A DNA stretch of 14,627 nt from a bacterium BMS3Bbin02 (GTDB lineage Bacteria > Actinomycetota > Acidimicrobiia > Spongiisociales > UBA5794), in assembly GCA_002898115.1 (NCBI GenBank), contig BDTL01000141.1, positions 1 through 14,627 of the forward strand, given 5' to 3'. Of the stretch, positions 14,216-14,627 are shown piece after piece. Both the position numbers and the translations under genes were made by a program. The notes under the pieces are model-generated. The model did no database searches. It had not been told where the DNA came from and saw only the letters and a list, made by a program, of their open reading frames with translations. How positions within the stretch are numbered: position 1 is the first letter of the stretch; each line of letters begins with the position of its first letter.

Positions 14216-14627
14216 CGACCCCACCGGTTCGGCCCGAAGATCTCATCCAACCCGGTGTTCCCGGCGTCTCCGGGAACGTCAGGTGCCAGTTCGGCGAGCT
14301 GACCACCGTAGTTCTCGCCACCTTTGATATTCTCGGCCCCCTTGATCACCATGTCGCCGAGTTGTGATCCGAATTCGCCGACGGGAAAGAGTTCGGTCGC
14401 GACCTTGTCGGGCTTCATCCCGAGCAACTTCCCAATGGGTTCGGTCACCGGGGTCAGGTACCTCGTCGCGGCGTCCTCGGCGATGCCCCCGACCCAGCCG
14501 AACATCCCCCGTAGCCACACGATCCCATCGCGAAGCCCCTGCGGTACCCCGAGCCCGGCTAGTCGACGTTCGGTGTCGTCACCTATGTCCTTCGCCCAAT
14601 CAACGGCGTCACGGACGCGCTCGGCGT
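14212..14627 (-). CDS. Hypothetical protein, C-terminal part (cut by right edge)
   Basis: The minus-strand frame is open from the window edge to the stop at 14214-14212, giving at least 138 residues with the N-terminus missing; the first complete codon is 14625-14623. I see no known domain. The visible part starts with charged helices (Ala-Glu-Arg-Val-Arg-Asp...), has a Gly-rich middle (Gly-Met-Phe-Gly-Trp-Val-Gly-Gly near 40-47) and ends in a Gly/Asn/Asp-rich tail finishing Phe-Gly-Pro-Asn-Arg-Trp-Gly-Arg. GTG 14520 could serve as an internal start but has no ribosome site, and conserved-looking sequence continues upstream. Its stop overlaps the start of the 188-residue gene. Confidence 0.65.
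   Translation of the reverse strand, partial: AERVRDAVDWAKDIGDDTERRLAGLGVPQGLRDGIVWLRGMFGWVGGIAEDAATRYLTPVTEPIGKLLGMKPDKVATELFPVGEFGSQLGDMVIKGAENIKGGENYGGQLAELAPDVPGDAGNTGLDEIFGPNRWGR

Noticed and set aside
1..14627. CRISPR array, tRNA, rRNA, insertion sequence or prophage
   Set aside because: I saw no regularly spaced repeats, tRNA-like folds, transposase or integrase motifs anywhere in the window.

Overview
The window is GC-rich and tightly packed, with many 4-base ATGA start/stop overlaps, GTG starts and two likely leaderless genes. The gene content (PspC-type sensor kinase, kbl-tdh operon, NAD-type formate dehydrogenase) suggests a high-GC actinobacterium, perhaps Acidimicrobiia-like. 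That placement is inference; there is no rRNA or other marker gene here.

Layout. (1) 1-2282: a PspC-domain membrane protein, cut by the left edge and on the minus strand, faces a two-component system on the plus strand. The kinase itself carries an N-terminal PspC-like domain, and a LuxR/NarL-type response regulator overlaps it by 4 bases. The 159-base gap between the divergent genes holds a tandem 8-base repeat and a promoter that would give a leaderless kinase mRNA. (2) 2356-5208: a threonine-catabolism operon, kbl-tdh, followed closely by a MarC/SnatA-family membrane protein that may move small neutral amino acids. (3) 5285-6799: a THEP1-like NTPase and a Staphylococcus-type class I fructose-bisphosphate aldolase. 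(4) 6827-7123, minus: a small Dabb-domain protein. (5) 7207-13641: a formate dehydrogenase operon of six genes with no gap wider than a few bases except after mobA's promoter: mobA, fdhD, a small unknown gene, a fused NuoE-NuoF diaphorase subunit, the molybdopterin catalytic subunit, and a four-helix DoxX-like membrane protein. (6) 13649-14627, minus: two overlapping hypothetical genes, the upstream one cut by the right edge.

The main result is that the formate dehydrogenase catalytic gene is a single selenoprotein gene (10490-13261, 923 residues) read through an in-frame UGA at 11564-11566. Both halves are in the same frame. The UGA falls exactly where this family has its active-site Cys/Sec, directly before the His-x-Pro-[TS]-Val-Ala-Gly-Leu motif. 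A SECIS-like hairpin with a GGUCU loop starts 11 bases after it, the same spacing I recall for E. coli fdhF. A naive annotation would call two fragments or a pseudogene.

How the genes work together: MobA makes the guanine dinucleotide form of the cofactor, FdhD sulfurates it, the Sec enzyme oxidises formate (or reduces CO2), and electrons pass through Fe-S clusters to the NuoEF-like subunit and NAD(P)+. The threonine operon yields glycine and acetyl-CoA. Glycine cleavage elsewhere could feed one-carbon units towards formate, but that link is speculative.
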